Assembly (NCBI GenBank): GCA_965240325.2
Contig: OZ251235.1
Coordinates: 1,054,001-1,118,000 of the forward strand
Direction: 5' to 3'
Length of the DNA: 64,000 nt
DNA from: Rebecca billardiae RCC1528
Taxonomy: Eukaryota; Haptophyta
Positions 11,201 through 22,800 of the stretch are shown here, piece by piece; position 1 is the first letter of the stretch; each line of letters opens with the position of its first letter. Below the pieces are notes generated by a model. It saw only the letters and a program-made list of their open reading frames with translations, made no database searches and was not told where the DNA came from. The position numbers were made by a program, and so were the translations under genes.

Positions 11201-14147
11201 AGTGCGCAGTGGGCACGAGCGCGCGGTGGCGCAGGCAGAGCAGCGTCTTGAGCAGCCCGGTGATCCCCGCCGCCGCGTTCGCGTGCCCGATGTTCCCCTT
11301 CACCGAGCCGATCGCGCAGAACCGGCCGTGCGCGTCCGCGGAGCCGCCATTCGCACTGAAGGCCTCGTTGAGTCCGCGCACTTCGATGGCGTCGCCGACG
11401 TGGGTGCCGGTGGCGTGGCACTCGACGTACGAGATGGCGGAGGCGGGGACGCGCGCCATCCGCTGCGCCGAGAGCACCGCGCGCCGCTGCGCCGCCGCGC
11501 TCGGCGCCGCGTACCCCGCCTTGCTCGCGCCGTCGTTGGTGACGCCCCAGCCCTTGAGAACGCCGATCACGTTGTCGCCGTCGGCGAGCGCGTCCGAAAG
11601 GCGTCGTAGGACGACGGCGCCCGCGCCGTCGCCGAAGAGGGTGCCGTCCGCGTCGGCGTCGAACGGGCGCACGTGCCCGTCCGACGAGGACACCAGCCCC
11701 TCCGCGAACGTGTACCCCATGTTCGGGAACGTGATCGAGCAGCCGCCGGCAAGCGCCATCGAGCACTGGCGCGTGACGAGTGCCTGCGCCGCCTGCGCGA
11801 CCGCGACGAGCGACGAGGAGCATGCCGAGGTCACGGTCATCGCCGGGCCGCCGAGGTTGAGCCCGTACGCGACGCGCGTGGAGATGTAGTCCTTCTCGTT
11901 GCCCACCTCGCCCAGGAAGATCGCCCCCGGGTCGAGCACGTCCTTGAGCGGCTGCGCGTCGAGGTGGTGCACCAGGTAGCCATCGATGCCGCACGAAGCG
12001 AACACGCCAACGTCGCGAGGCTCGCCGCCTAGCCGCGGCGGGTAGCCGGCGTCCTCGAGCGCGGCCCAGGCGACCTCCATGAAGACGCGGTGCTGCGGGT
12101 CCATCAGCGCGGCCTCGGCGCGGCCGATCCCCCAGAACCGCGCGTCGAACTTGTCCGCCTCCGGCAGCGCCTGCGCCGCCCGGACGAAGTTCGGATTGTC
12201 CAGCACCTCAGCCGGTACGCCTTTTGCGCGGAGCGTGTCGGCGTCGAGGCGCGTGAGGGTGTCCCCGCCGGCGGTGAGCACGCGCCAGAAGTCGTCGAGG
12301 TCCTCGCAGCCGGGGAGCCGCCCCGCCATCCCGATCACCGCGATGTCGCAGTCCAGGCCGAGGTGCCGCCCGTCCTCGGACGCGTCCGCCGCGCCGGCGC
12401 CGCCCTTGGCGCGCGCCGCGCCGCCCGCGCCGTCCGCGCCGCCGTCCGGCTCCGCGTGCAGGGCAGAGATGTGCTTGGCGAGCGAGGTGACGGTGGCGTG
12501 GGAGTAGAGGTCGAGCACCGAGAGCGCGAGGCCGAGCGTCTTGTTCAGCCGCGCCACGAGCTCCGCCGCCGAGAGCGAGTGCCCGCCCAGGTCGAAGAAG
12601 TTGTCGTCCGGGTCGACGTGGCTGAGCCCAAGCTGTTCCGCCCACGCGGCGCAGAGCAGTTCGCGCGTGCGCTGCACGGACGCCATCGGCGTGCCCGACG
12701 CGGCGCCGCTCGGCTCGAGGAGGGTCTCGCCGTACGCGTCCGCGCCGTCCTGCGCCGTCCCGCCCTCCGCGCCCGCCGTCGCCGAGTGCAGGTCCCCCTG
12801 GATCAGGTCGCCCTCCGTCGGCTCCGGCAGCGCGCGCCGGTCGAGCTTGCGTGACTCGGAGGCCATGCGGGGAAGTCCCTCCTCCATCACGACATAGTAG
12901 GTGGGTACGGCGTAGGAGGGGAGCGCGATCTTGAGCTGCGACTTGACGAAGAGGAGCAGCTCCGAGCGGCGCACCGGCAGCGACTCGTGCGGCTCGATGT
13001 ATGCGCACAGCGCCACCGGCACCGGCCGGCCGCCGTCCGCGTCCGCCCGGAGCACAGGCTTGACCACGCCCGCGCGCACGCCCTCGACCTGCGCGAGCGC
13101 GGCCTCCACCATCGGGAGGCCGACCTTGAAGCCGCGGATCTTGATCGTGGAGCCCGTGCGCCCGTGCACGATGAGCTGGCACGACGAGTCGCCCGGCACG
13201 CCGCGCGACACCGCCACGCCGAGGTCGCCGGTCCGGTAGATCCGCCCCTGCCACGATGGCTGCCCGCCCGCGAACGGCGACGGCACGAACGCTTCGGCTG
13301 TCTTGGCCGCGTCGCCGAGATACCCCGGGATGGCGAGGCCGTTGGACTGCACGCAGACCTCGCCGAGCTCGCCGAGCTTGGCCGGCTCGAGCGAGCCGAT
13401 GCGCAGCACGCGCACCGTCACGCCGACGCACGGCACGCCCGCCGGCAGCGCGGACGACGCGTCGAGCCACTTGGAGATGTCCGAGGCAGACGCGGCGACG
13501 CCCGCCGCTGAGAGGACTGAGGACGTGGAACCGGACGTGGGCACGCGCGCGCCGAGCGCGGTGGCGGCGGGCGGCGGGGCGGCGGCGCCGGGCGGCGGCG
13601 GCGCGAGCGCGGACGCCGGCGCCGACTGCGCGCCCGCCGCGCCGCCCGCCGCCGCCGCCGCCGCCGCGCCGCTCGGCACCGCCGCCGCGGCCGTCGCGGC
13701 CGCGCCCGCCCACCCCGGCCCGTCAACGTGCATGCAGATGTCTCCCGCTTCCCACGTCGAGTACGAGTTGACGAGCGCGGCGGTTGGGAGGAGCTGGCGG
13801 AAGCGGCGCGCGGTCGCGCGCGCGCACATCTCGCCGCACGCGTACCACAGCCGCAGCCCCGAGTCCGCCAGCGCGGAGAACGCGCCGGGCGCCGCCTCGA
13901 GAAGCGTGTGCAGCAGCGACGGCGTCGTAAGGATCCGAGTCGCGCGCTGGTCATGCAGGAAGGCCAGAAGCTTCGACGGCTCGAGCAGCACGTCGTCGGG
14001 GACGCACACGGTGGTGTGCCCCGCGAGCGGCGCGCGCAGGCCCTCCCACACGAACATCACCTGGCACGCCTCGCGCTCGACGAAGCCGTACTCGTCAAAG
14101 TCGGCCGGCGCGTCCGAACCGCCGCCGCCGCCAAAGCCGCCGCCAAA

Positions 14148-14197
<50 letters not shown>

Positions 14198-16151
14198 TGC
14201 CGCCGCCAGGGCTGTAGGGAACGTACGCGTAGCGCGCCTCGATGCCGAGCTTGAGCGCCTGGTGCGGGCACATGATCCCCTTGGGCGTGCCCGTCGAGCC
14301 CGACGTCATCGTCACGATGATCGTCTGCTCGTCGGACATGTGAGACCACTCAGCGGGCGGCGGCGCCCACGCTTCCACCTCCGCCTCGGCTGCGAGCGTG
14401 CGCCGCCAGCCGTCGCGGAGCTCGCACACGCGCGTGCCCGGCGGCACGATCGAGTGGGGCAGGCGCGAGGCGTACGCGGCGCAGGTGAGCACGAGCGGCG
14501 GCTGCACGTCGCGCAGCATCTGCGCGATCGTCTGCACCGACCAGTTCGCGCCGAGCGGGAACAGCCCGCAGCCGACCCGCAGCGCACCCAGCTGCACGCT
14601 TACGTAGTCGCAGTCGTGCGGCAGCAGGACTGAGACGATCTGTCCGGGCTTGATGGCGTAGCGCTCGGAGGCCATGGCGGTGGCGAGCAGCTCGGCGTCG
14701 GCGCGCAGCTGCGCGAACGTGCGCTGCACGCTCGCGTCGATGCACGCCAGCCGGCGCGGCACCCGCGCCGCCGCCTTCTCGAACTGCTGCCAGATCGAGT
14801 GAGGCCAGACTGTCACGGCACCGCCGTCGAGAACCGCGTCCGGCAGCGCGGCGCGCGCGCTGCGGAGGTGGCGCACGATGGCGTCGAGGACGGCGGGGCG
14901 GGTGGCCTCGGCGTGGAGGTAGAAGTGGCCCCCGGCGAAGAGGAGCGGCGGCTCGGACGCCGCCGCGTCACCGTCGGCGGCCGCGCTTCCGGTGCCAGCG
15001 GCCGCCGCGGCCGCCGCGGCCGCCGCGGCCGCGGGCAAGGCCGCGCCACCGGTGGCGGCTGCGGCGAGAGGCGGCAGGGCGCGCGTGCCAAACGCGAGCC
15101 ACGCACGCATCGCCTCGGCGGGCACGGTGGGGTCGTCCGCGCCGCCGAGCGGCACCACCGGCACGGGCAGCGCCGAGTGCCGCCCGCCCTCCGACCCCCA
15201 CGTCTCGTGCGCGCGCAGGTCGGTGCGCAGGGACGGCAGGATGGCCGCCAGCAGCTCTGGGTCGACTAGCACGTCGTCGGGCATGTAGTCCCAGCGGCGG
15301 ACGGCGTCGAGGAACTGCGCGTCGGGCAGCTCGTGGATCCACTCCGACGGCGGCACACGCTCGTCCGGCGGCGCGTGCGCCGACGCGAGCACGAGCAGCG
15401 GCAGGCGCAGCGCGCGCGCCTCGAGCTCGCGCGCCACCTCATACGCGACCAACGCGCCAAGCGAGTGGCCGAAGAAGGCGAAGTTGCGCAGCGTGTGCGG
15501 GCGGAGCGCGTCGACGATCGCGACGGCGAGCTCGCGCACGCTCCCCAGCGCGGGCTCGCTCAGCCGGCTGCCCCGTCCTGGCGGGTTGATCGCCCACAGC
15601 TCGATGTCTGCGCGAGCGCGGGCGGCCGAGACGGCGGCGCGCGGGAGTGGGCGGCGCGCGCGCGCGCGCAGCGCGAAAAGGGGGCGTGAGCGAGGCGCGA
15701 CGGCGGCGAGGCGCGCGCGAAAGGCTCGCGAGCCAGCTGCGCGGGCTGCTCCACGCGGGACGCACGCCCGCGCCGGGATGCTCGATGCCCGCGGCACGGG
15801 TGTGAGGTGCACGCGCGCGCGGGCGCCCCCGGGGACCCCCCTGCTCGGCCGAGCAGCGCGCTGGGGAAGAGCGTGCTCGCGTACGCCTGGGCTGAGCGCA
15901 GCCACTGGGTGGCGCCCGTGCGACTGGCCCCAGCTCGCCGCGCGCCCCCTCCCCTCTTGACGGCATGCGGGCCGGCTCGCGCGCCGCCTGCCCCGACGCT
16001 GAGTGCCGCGCGACGCACCGTCTGGCAGCAGGTCAGCCCAGCCCGCGTACGACGAGGCGCTTCCACCGGCGTGCGGGAAGCAGAAGAGGGCCACGCGTGC
16101 GTCGTCGCGAGGCTTCAGGCACACCAGCCACCCGCCACCGGAAGACGCCAT
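5259..16151 (-). CDS. Hybrid NRPS-PKS megasynthase, TE-A-T-KS-AT-TE-KR-T
   Basis: The model is exon 1 at 16151-16019 and exon 2 at 15607-5259. The 411-bp intron starts GTGCGT, ends GCAG and rejoins LLPD to DIELWAINPPGRG. The product is 3493 residues. Domains in order: thioesterase, residues 1-275 (GHSLG near 91, GADD near 200, GGHF near 270); adenylation, 310-975 (SGSTGTPKG near 480, YRTGDLG, final Lys in SRKLDRR); carrier T1, 1025-1095 (GGHSL Ser); ketosynthase, 1127-1566 (TSACSSSL, ECHATGT, KGNIGHA all present); acyltransferase, about 1870-2346 (GQGSQ, GHSIGEY, HAFHS, which suggests malonyl-CoA); second thioesterase-like, about 2490-2770 (GLSMG, GGGHGF); ketoreductase, about 2800-3330 (TGGTGGIG, NYCAANA); carrier T2 (GLDSLD near 3437). 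No condensation, dehydratase, enoylreductase or C-terminal release domain is seen. Linkers are Ala/Gly/Pro-rich. Expected chemistry is one acid loaded, one malonyl extension, and a beta-hydroxy product. The product is unknown. Confidence 0.9.
14108..14215 (-). repeat. Trinucleotide expansion encoding poly-Gly inside the adenylation domain
   Basis: A CCG-repeat tract on the + strand encodes about 30 Gly with a few Phe and Ser. It lies between the A3 core (SGSTGTPKG) and the following core (VMFVWE), a position where loops vary in the family. It is in frame and probably a surface-loop expansion, liable to length variation. Confidence 0.85.
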
Positions 16152-16871
16152 CCCGAGGCGCGTCGTGCCGCCAGCGTGGCGCGGCGGTGGTGGTATCAGC
16201 AGGGTATGCCGGTGCCGATGCGAGCTCTGGACTCTGTCGCCGATCGAGACCGCAGTGCTCACCAGCGTCCGCTTCGCGCGCCCGCGAAGGCGTCCGCCTG
16301 CGTCTGTGCATCTTGTGCCACTGATGGGAGGAATCTCACAACAACACCTTGGACCACGAGTCGTAAGAGCTATGTGGTCGCCAACCGCTATGGTATTCAT
16401 TAGGCTCGCAATTATGCACGGGCACCCTCTGATTGGCCACATCGTGACATCGGTTCGCTGAAAGATATGAGCAACTCGCGCGGATTCTCTTGCCGGCGAT
16501 AGTGAACCGATGCATCATTCGGAGCTCAAATGAAGAATTGACTCAGTTGAGTACTACACGCGAGTCATTTCAGACCGATATGTGCCCGCCTACCCAATAG
16601 TCATCTTGCCACGAGGCCTCTCAATTGCGAACCCATCTCTCTGCCCGGTCGCCTGTGCACGTAGCTATTCTTTTCCACCCAAGTTACCCATGTGGTATGT
16701 CACAATACAGACGATGACGTCATCATGCCGAAGAAAAGCATTTTCCCTTTTTTGACGGCCGCCGCCAGCCCGCCACCATTTTCCGTGCGCATCTCGGTCG
16801 CGAAATCCACCTGCCGCGCGCGCCGAACCTCCGCGTCTCGACGTTCGGGCGGCGGGCGCGCGGTCCCAACC
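16152..16871. promoter_or_regulatory. Shared upstream region of the synthase and the divergent oxygenase
   Basis: This 720-bp stretch separates the divergent start codons. From about 16330 to 16740 it is much less GC-rich than either gene, as expected of a promoter region. No TATA box or named operator could be identified with confidence. An in-frame ATG at 16731 could give the oxygenase a 47-residue basic, Ser/Arg-rich N-terminal extension. Confidence 0.4.
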
Positions 16872-18198
16872 ATGGTAGCGCCAGCGATCGAGCTGGCCAC
16901 GGACGCGACCGCGCTCTACGGCGATCCGTCGCCTGCACCCGTGCGTGGCCGGCAGAACCTCCCCTCCGGCGACTCGCCCCTGCTGCCCGAGACGATCGGC
17001 AGGCCGCAGAGCTGCGCTTTCCCGCTCGCCGTCACCGCGCCCCAGGGCGGGAGTGTGGCCGAGCCGGAGGCATACGCTGAGCCCGTGCGCCGGCTGCTCG
17101 ACGAGGAGGGCGCTCTCGAGCGCCACGGCGCCGTCCTCCTCCGGGGCCTGCCCGTCTCCACGCCCGAGGACTTTGGCCGCTTCTGCGCCGCGCTTGGCTG
17201 GAAGCGCAACCAGCTCGGCGGCGGCGGCACGGCGCGCACCATCCTGGGCAACAACGTGCGCACGGCGTCGGATGAGCCGCCCGAGCACACCATCGAGCCT
17301 CACCTGGACATGGCGCACAACGCGGCGTTCCCGCATCGTATCGCCTTCTTCATGCAGCACGGCCCGCCGCCCGGTGTAGGCGGCGAGACTGTGCTGACAG
17401 ACATGCGTGCCGTAACTGCGGACATGAAGGTGCGCGTGGGCACGCGCGCCCGCCGGCTGCCGCGGCGTCCGCCCCGCGCCGCACGCGGCGCCCACGCCCC
17501 CGCGACACGCCGCGCCGCTGCTTGCACGCGCCCGCGCGCAGGCCGCTGGCCTGGACGCCGAGTTCGAGCGACGCGGCGGCGTGCTATACACGAAGAAGCT
17601 CTGGTCGGCCGCCCGGGTCGAGCACTCGTTCACGTGGCAGCGCCGCTTCTTCTCGGAGGCGCGCGAGGGCGTGGAGGAGCAGCTGCGCCAGCTGCACAGA
17701 ACCGAGTGGGAGTGGACGTGCGCGCACGCTTCGTCGCGCGGCTGCGTTCCGAGCGCGCGCGCGCCCGCCCGCCCGCCCGCCCGCCCGCACCACCCGCCTC
17801 AGCCGCCCGTTGCCAACCCCCGCGTCCGCCTCCGTGCCCGGCGCAGCGACGACGAGACCCTCGTCACGCGCAACTGGCTCCCCGCAGTTGCCGAGCACCC
17901 GGGCACGCGCGAGGCCCTGTGGTTCAACGGCATCCACACCAACCACCGCGACTACTTCGACCTCGCGCCGCACATCGACACGACAGACGGCAGCCCGTTC
18001 GACTCGTCGTATGGCGACGGCACGCCGATCGACGACGAGACGCTCGCCCGCATCCGCGCGTCCATCTGGCGCAACTCGGTCGCGGTCGCGCTGCGCTCGG
18101 GCGACGTGGTGATCGTAGACAACATGCTCGCTGCGCACGGGCGCATGGGCTGGACGCCCGGGGCGCCGCGCAAGATGCTGCTCACCCACTTCGAGTGA
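16872..18198 (+). CDS. TauD/TfdA (SyrP-like) Fe(II)/2-oxoglutarate dioxygenase
   Basis: Three exons are inferred: 16872-17429, 17542-17717 and 17847-18198, joined by GT-AG introns of 112 and 129 bp that keep the frame, giving 361 residues. I chose the ATG at 16872 for its ACCATGG context; 16731 is the alternative. These enzymes use Fe(II), O2 and 2-oxoglutarate to hydroxylate or otherwise oxidise a substrate. Visible features are LERHGAVLLRGLP, the metal-binding HxD in EPHLDMAHN, GGETVLTDMR, WFNGIHTNH, and the distal His in NMLAAHGR followed by a basic residue in RKMLL. The nearest relatives by pattern are SyrP-type proteins, which hydroxylate carrier-bound intermediates in NRPS pathways. It is divergent from the megasynthase, which supports a shared pathway. 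Substrate is unknown. Confidence 0.82.
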
Positions 18199-18622
18199 GC
18201 GGAGCCCTGCGCCCTCGCGCAGGCAGGCACTAGCAGTGTACTTTTGTGGCGGTGTCTTTGTGCAGTGTTGGATGGCGTTAATCACGCCTTAACCAAGTGT
18301 GCACGTTAAATCATAGTAAACTGTAGGTGTAGGCAGTGGGGCAGCAGCTGACTTCACTCACTAGACTTCGTCAACGCCAGTCGATCGGACTGCTCCGATG
18401 TCAACACGTGGCCCGGCCCGGAGCATGGCCGCTCAGCAGTGCGGCGGCGCCGGGAGCGCGGGCGACGCCACTATATCAGCGACAGCATGCTGATGCACTC
18501 ATGCAGTCCCGGGCCGTTGGCCCGGACTTGATCACACCATCATCAGTCACTGGCAGAGCTGCTCGCCAATCAGTTTTGCGGCCACTTACTCTGAGCCTCT
18601 CGACAGCTGAGATCGTCAATGG
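18199..18622. other. Intergenic region between convergent genes
   Basis: No gene is seen. It contains an 84-bp block at 18242-18325 that recurs as a perfect reverse complement at 51711-51794, and otherwise unremarkable sequence. Confidence 0.6.
18242..18325 (-). repeat. 84-bp dispersed repeat, perfect inverted copy at 51711-51794
   Basis: Base-by-base comparison gives an exact reverse complement over 84 bp. A shorter, altered version (AAGTGTGCACGTTAA followed by AAATCATAGTAAAC) is found near 57635-57670. It starts 43 bp after the oxygenase stop codon, so it could lie in its 3' UTR. Confidence 0.9.
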
Positions 18623-19759
18623 TCACAGCGCCGGTGCCGGCCGGGCTCCACGGCGAGGCAGATGAGACGGCGCGCTGGGCGCGGCGCGCGCGCTCGGCTG
18701 GGCAGCCGCGCTCCCCTGCTCCGCCTCCTCGCGCGACAACCTCAGCGCCAGCTCGACCATCGCCTCCTCCTCGAGCGCCTGCTGCCGCGCCGCCTCCTCC
18801 CGGCGCGAGGCCTCGAGCGCGGCAGCCAGGGCCGCGGCCTCCTCCTCCTCGGACGCGTCGGCGTGGGCGAAGGAGCGCGGGCGCGCGGTGCTGCGCTGCA
18901 CCTCGGCCTGCCGCCGAGAGGCCTCCATTGCCGCGCGGAGCTCCTCGTCCTCGCCTGCGCCGAGGTCCGCTGCGGCCCCGCGCGCCCTGAAGGCGGCGGG
19001 GCCGCCGGCTCCGCCGCTCAAGCCGCCACCCGCGCCGCCCGCGCTGCCGGCCGCCAGCCTGGAGAGGCGCAGCGCCTCCTCGAGGTCGGCGTCCTCGCGC
19101 GCAGACAGCTCCAGCTCGTAGTCGTCGTCGTATGTGCCGAGCCGACGCCCCTGCCCCCGTCCGAACGCCTCCCCCCATCCCGCGGCCTCGCCAGCCGCTG
19201 CCGTGCCGCCCTGCCCTCGCCGGTATGTTGTCGTCTGCGTGCGACCGTCGGGGCCGGTGCGAGTGATGGTGACGGTGGCGCCGCCCATCGAGCCGAGCGC
19301 GGCGGCCTCGTCGAAGAGGGAGCGCCCGGACATCGCGCGCTCGAAGAACGAGCCGCCGCCTCCGCCCAGCGAGGCGGAGCGCGCAAACGAATCGGCGCCA
19401 CCGAAAAAGGCCCGAAAGATCGCATCCGCATCCCCCATGCTGAATGGGCGGAAGCCCGCGGCCGGGTCGAGGCCGGGGCCTCCCCACGGGCCATCCGCCG
19501 CGCCGGGCCCGTAGCTCGCGCCGCCGAACGGCGCGCTGGCGGGCTCGCTCCCCCCGAGGTCGTACTCGCGCCGCTTGTCCGCGTCAGACAGCGTGGCGAA
19601 CGCCACCGAGATCTCCTTGAACTTCTCCTCGGCGGCGTCGCGGTTCTCCGGGTTCTTGTCCGGGTGCCAGCGGAGGGCGAGCTTGCGGTACGCCTTCTTG
19701 ATCTCGTCCTCTGTCGCGTCCCGCTCGACGCCGAGCACGGCGTAGTAGTCTTTGGCCAT
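18623..19759 (-). CDS. J-domain co-chaperone with ubiquitin-interacting motifs (DNAJB2-like)
   Basis: A single exon encodes 378 residues from the ATG of [10 protein letters not shown]; an ATG three codons upstream is an alternative. The N-terminal J domain (residues 1-70) contains the HPD motif in [11 protein letters not shown], which stimulates Hsp70 ATPase activity. A Gly/Phe-rich middle region follows. The C-terminal half holds four UIM-like helices with the A-x-x-x-S pattern: [32 protein letters not shown] and [12 protein letters not shown] domain plus UIMs is the layout of DNAJB2/HSJ1, which carries ubiquitylated clients to Hsp70 and the proteasome; the animal protein has two UIMs. Its start is 50 bp from that of the GCFC-like gene. 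Confidence 0.87.
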   Translation of the reverse strand: MAKDYYAVLGVERDATEDEIKKAYRKLALRWHPDKNPENRDAAEEKFKEISVAFATLSDADKRREYDLGGSEPASAPFGGASYGPGAADGPWGGPGLDPAAGFRPFSMGDADAIFRAFFGGADSFARSASLGGGGGSFFERAMSGRSLFDEAAALGSMGGATVTITRTGPDGRTQTTTYRRGQGGTAAAGEAAGWGEAFGRGQGRRLGTYDDDYELELSAREDADLEEALRLSRLAAGSAGGAGGGLSGGAGGPAAFRARGAAADLGAGEDEELRAAMEASRRQAEVQRSTARPRSFAHADASEEEEAAALAAALEASRREEAARQQALEEEAMVELALRLSREEAEQGSAAAQPSARAAPSAPSHLPRRGARPAPAL

Positions 19760-19809
19760 CGGCACCACGCGGCGGACGGGCGTGAGGTACCGCCCGCGGT
19801 TCTACTTTG
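19760..19809. promoter_or_regulatory. Candidate bidirectional promoter, 50 bp between start codons
   Basis: Only 50 bp separate the ATG of the J-domain gene from the first ATG of the GCFC-like gene. Transcription start sites must overlap or lie inside the neighbouring coding region, unless the GCFC-like protein starts at the later ATG at about 19893. Confidence 0.4.
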
Positions 19810-22800
19810 ATGGCGCCCGACGTCTCGAAACTCGCTCCCCGTTTGCCAGGGCGACAGGACCCGGTTCGAAGCCGGACTCACGTGGCTCGCACGATGCCGC
19901 TTCGGCAGCCTCCCGCCACCCGCGACGACGGTGCGGGCGAGGAGGCCGCCGCGGCGCAAGGCGCCGCGGGCGACGGCGTCGTCAAGCGGCCGAAGAAGTT
20001 CCGCAAGAAGACGCCCGCCGCCGACGGTGCGCGCGCCGCGGGCGGCGGCGCGAGCCTTCTCAGCTTTGGCGGCGAGGAGGAGGGTGACGACGGTGACGAT
20101 GGCGCCGGCGTGCTCGCGCGGCCCAAGCCTCGCGCGCGAGCACCCGGCGGGCTGCCGTCCGCCGAAGCGCACGGCCGGCAGCGCAAACATCGGCCCGGGC
20201 TGGTCGTGCCCATGCCGCCCGCGCCGCCCGCAGTCGTCGACACGCAGCGCGCACAGCCAGGCGAGTACACGGTCGAGCGGCTGGCGGAGCTCCGGCGCAA
20301 CGCGCTGCCGCCTCCGTCGGAGCAGCGCGCGGCCGAGCCGCGCGACGGCGAGGAGACCGATGCGCTCCCCGCCGATCCCGCGCCGGGCGTGCCCGCCGCG
20401 CCGTCCGCCATCCCGTCCGCCGACGCGGTGCGAGACGCGCGGATGGCGCGCGAGGCGGCGCGGCTGGCCGAAGCACACGGCAGCGACGGCGACGGCGACG
20501 AGGACGCGGGCAGCGGTGCGCGCGCGTTCATCCCGGTCGGTGCGCGCGGGGGCGTGGGCGGGCCGGCGGAGGACGACGAGGACGACGACGACGCCGGCTT
20601 TGGCGGGCTCGAGCGCGCGCCGCGGGCTGGCATCGGCGGCGGCGGAGGCGCGACAGCTCAGCCGAGCGCGCGGGGCGGCCCTGCTCGGCCGGGCGCCAAG
20701 CGCGGCACGCGCTTGACCGCATACGACGGGAGCGACGACGAGGGGAAGGACGACACGGCCGCCGCCGCCGCCGCCGCGCAGGCGCGCGCGCGCGCACAGC
20801 GCGCGGCAAACGGCGGTGGTCGCGCGGCCGGCGGACCGGACGGGGAGCCTGCTGGGCTGCCGACACTGCCGCCACCGCCGCTCGCAGCCGCCGACGCCAT
20901 CGGCAGGCTTGAGGCGGTGGTCGAGCGCGAGCGCGCGACGCTCGGCCGCGCGGAGGAGGCCCTTGACCGCCTCGAGGCCGACGCGCGCGCCGCCGCGGAC
21001 GCCCACGCCGCCCAGGTTACTCAGTCCGGACAGGCGGCGCGCTGCTACGAGTACTTACAATTACTCACGTCCTATGTGGAGGACTTGGTGGCGATGCTCG
21101 GGGCGAAGCGCGGCGCGATCGAGGCGGCGGCCGCCGAGGTGGATCGCGTGCGCGAGGCGCGGGCGCGCGCGCGCCGACGCCGCGAGCGCGCCGACGCCGA
21201 TGACGACGACGCGCGCGCCGCGCGGCTGCTGCGCGGCCTGTGGCCGGAGGCTCCGCCCGCGGCGGTGCGAGCGGCGGGCGCGGCGGCGGGCGGCGCGGCG
21301 GACGCGGCGGAGGAGGAGGTGGACGAGTTTGGGCGCTCGCGCGCGCTCGCTGAGCGCACGAGCGTCGCCCGCGAGCGCCGCCGCGCCCTGCGCGAGGCGG
21401 CAGAGGCGAGGCGGCGCAAGCGCCGCCTCGCGGCCGCAGCCGCCGCGCGCGCACCAGGCGGCGCTCGCGCGCGCGGCGTGTCGCCTGATGGCGCCGCCGC
21501 CGAGGATGGCGGCGCCCAAGCCCTTGGGCTGGCGATGGGCGAGGGCTGGTCCTCCGACGAGGCGGAGGAGGAGGCCGCCGAGCACGGCGGCGCGCGCGAG
21601 AACGGCGCGCCGCACGCCCACGCCGACGACGCCGCCGCCGCCGACGACGCCGAGGCGGAGGCGGAGGCGGAGGCGGAGGCAGTCGCTCTCGCAGCGCTGC
21701 GCGCCGTTCTCGACGACGACGTCGACGACGACTTCGCCGAGCCTCGGCGCGTGCTCGGCACGCTGCGTGGGTTCGAGCGCGCGTACCCGCAGCACTACGC
21801 CGACGCGTACGTCGGGGCGTGCCTGCCGAGGCTGCTCGCCCCTCTGCTGCGCGCGCGCGTCGCCGCCTGGGCGCCGGAGCGCGACGGAGGCGGCGGCCAT
21901 GCTGGCAGCGGCGGCCGCGGCGCGCAGGCGTGGCATGCGCCGCTTGTGGCGGGCGAGGCGGGCCTGCCCGACGTGCTCGGCGAGCACACGCCGCCGGCGC
22001 GCTCGCCCGCCGGCGCGGACGCCGAGGCCGAGGCCGAGCTCAAGCTCATCGCCGCCCTCAGCGCGCAGCTGGCCGCACCCAGGCTTACCCACTCGCTCTA
22101 TTTCAGCTGGGATCCGTATTCGGCGCGGCAGACGGCGCGGCTGGTGCGCGCGGCGGCGGAGGTGGCCGAGGCGCTGCAGTTCGTGTGCGAGGAGGGCGCG
22201 GCGGGCTCGGGCTCGCGCGGGCCGCGCGACGCCGCCGCGCGGCAGGGGGCGTGCGCGCTCGCCGGCGCGATGAGCGCGGCAGCCTCGGCCGGGAGCGCGG
22301 GCGAGGGCGGCGGCGCGGAGGAGGCGGCGCGCGCGCTCGAGCGTCTCCGGGCGGCGGTGCGCACGCGGCTGGCGGATGCGGTGGGCGAGTGCCGCGTGCC
22401 GCCGTGCCCGCCGCACGCGGCGGAGGGGATGGATCCGCGCGAGCACGCCGCCGTCTGGGCGATCGCCGAGCGTCGGTACCACCGGTCCCTCAAGCTGCTC
22501 CACTGCGCGTGCCTGTGGCAGCGCGCGCCGGGCGCGCTCCGGCGCGCTGAGCTGCAGCAGCTGGTGGCGCCGCTGGTGGGCGGCGCGCTGCTGCCCGCGC
22601 TGCGCGCCGTGTCGCGCGCGCAGCCGGTGCGCTGGGCGCTCGTCGCGCGGCTCGGCACCGCGCTCGTCGACGTGCTGCCGAGCGCGTGGCTCGAGCGCTC
22701 GGCCGGAGCGCCGGACGGCGCGCTCGGCGCCCTGGCGATCGTCGGGCCTGCGCATGCGCTGCTGCTGCAGCTGAGCGGCGCGCACGCCGCCGCCGCACGC

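Noticed and set aside
16152-16442. 97-residue extension upstream of the synthase start
   Set aside because: The sequence shows no domain or targeting signal, whereas the ATG at 16151 directly precedes the thioesterase fold.
19855-19885. tRNA T-arm-like string GGTTCGAAGCC, also GGTTCGAATT near 1089
   Set aside because: No matching acceptor, D or anticodon stems could be drawn around either site; the first is inside a coding region.
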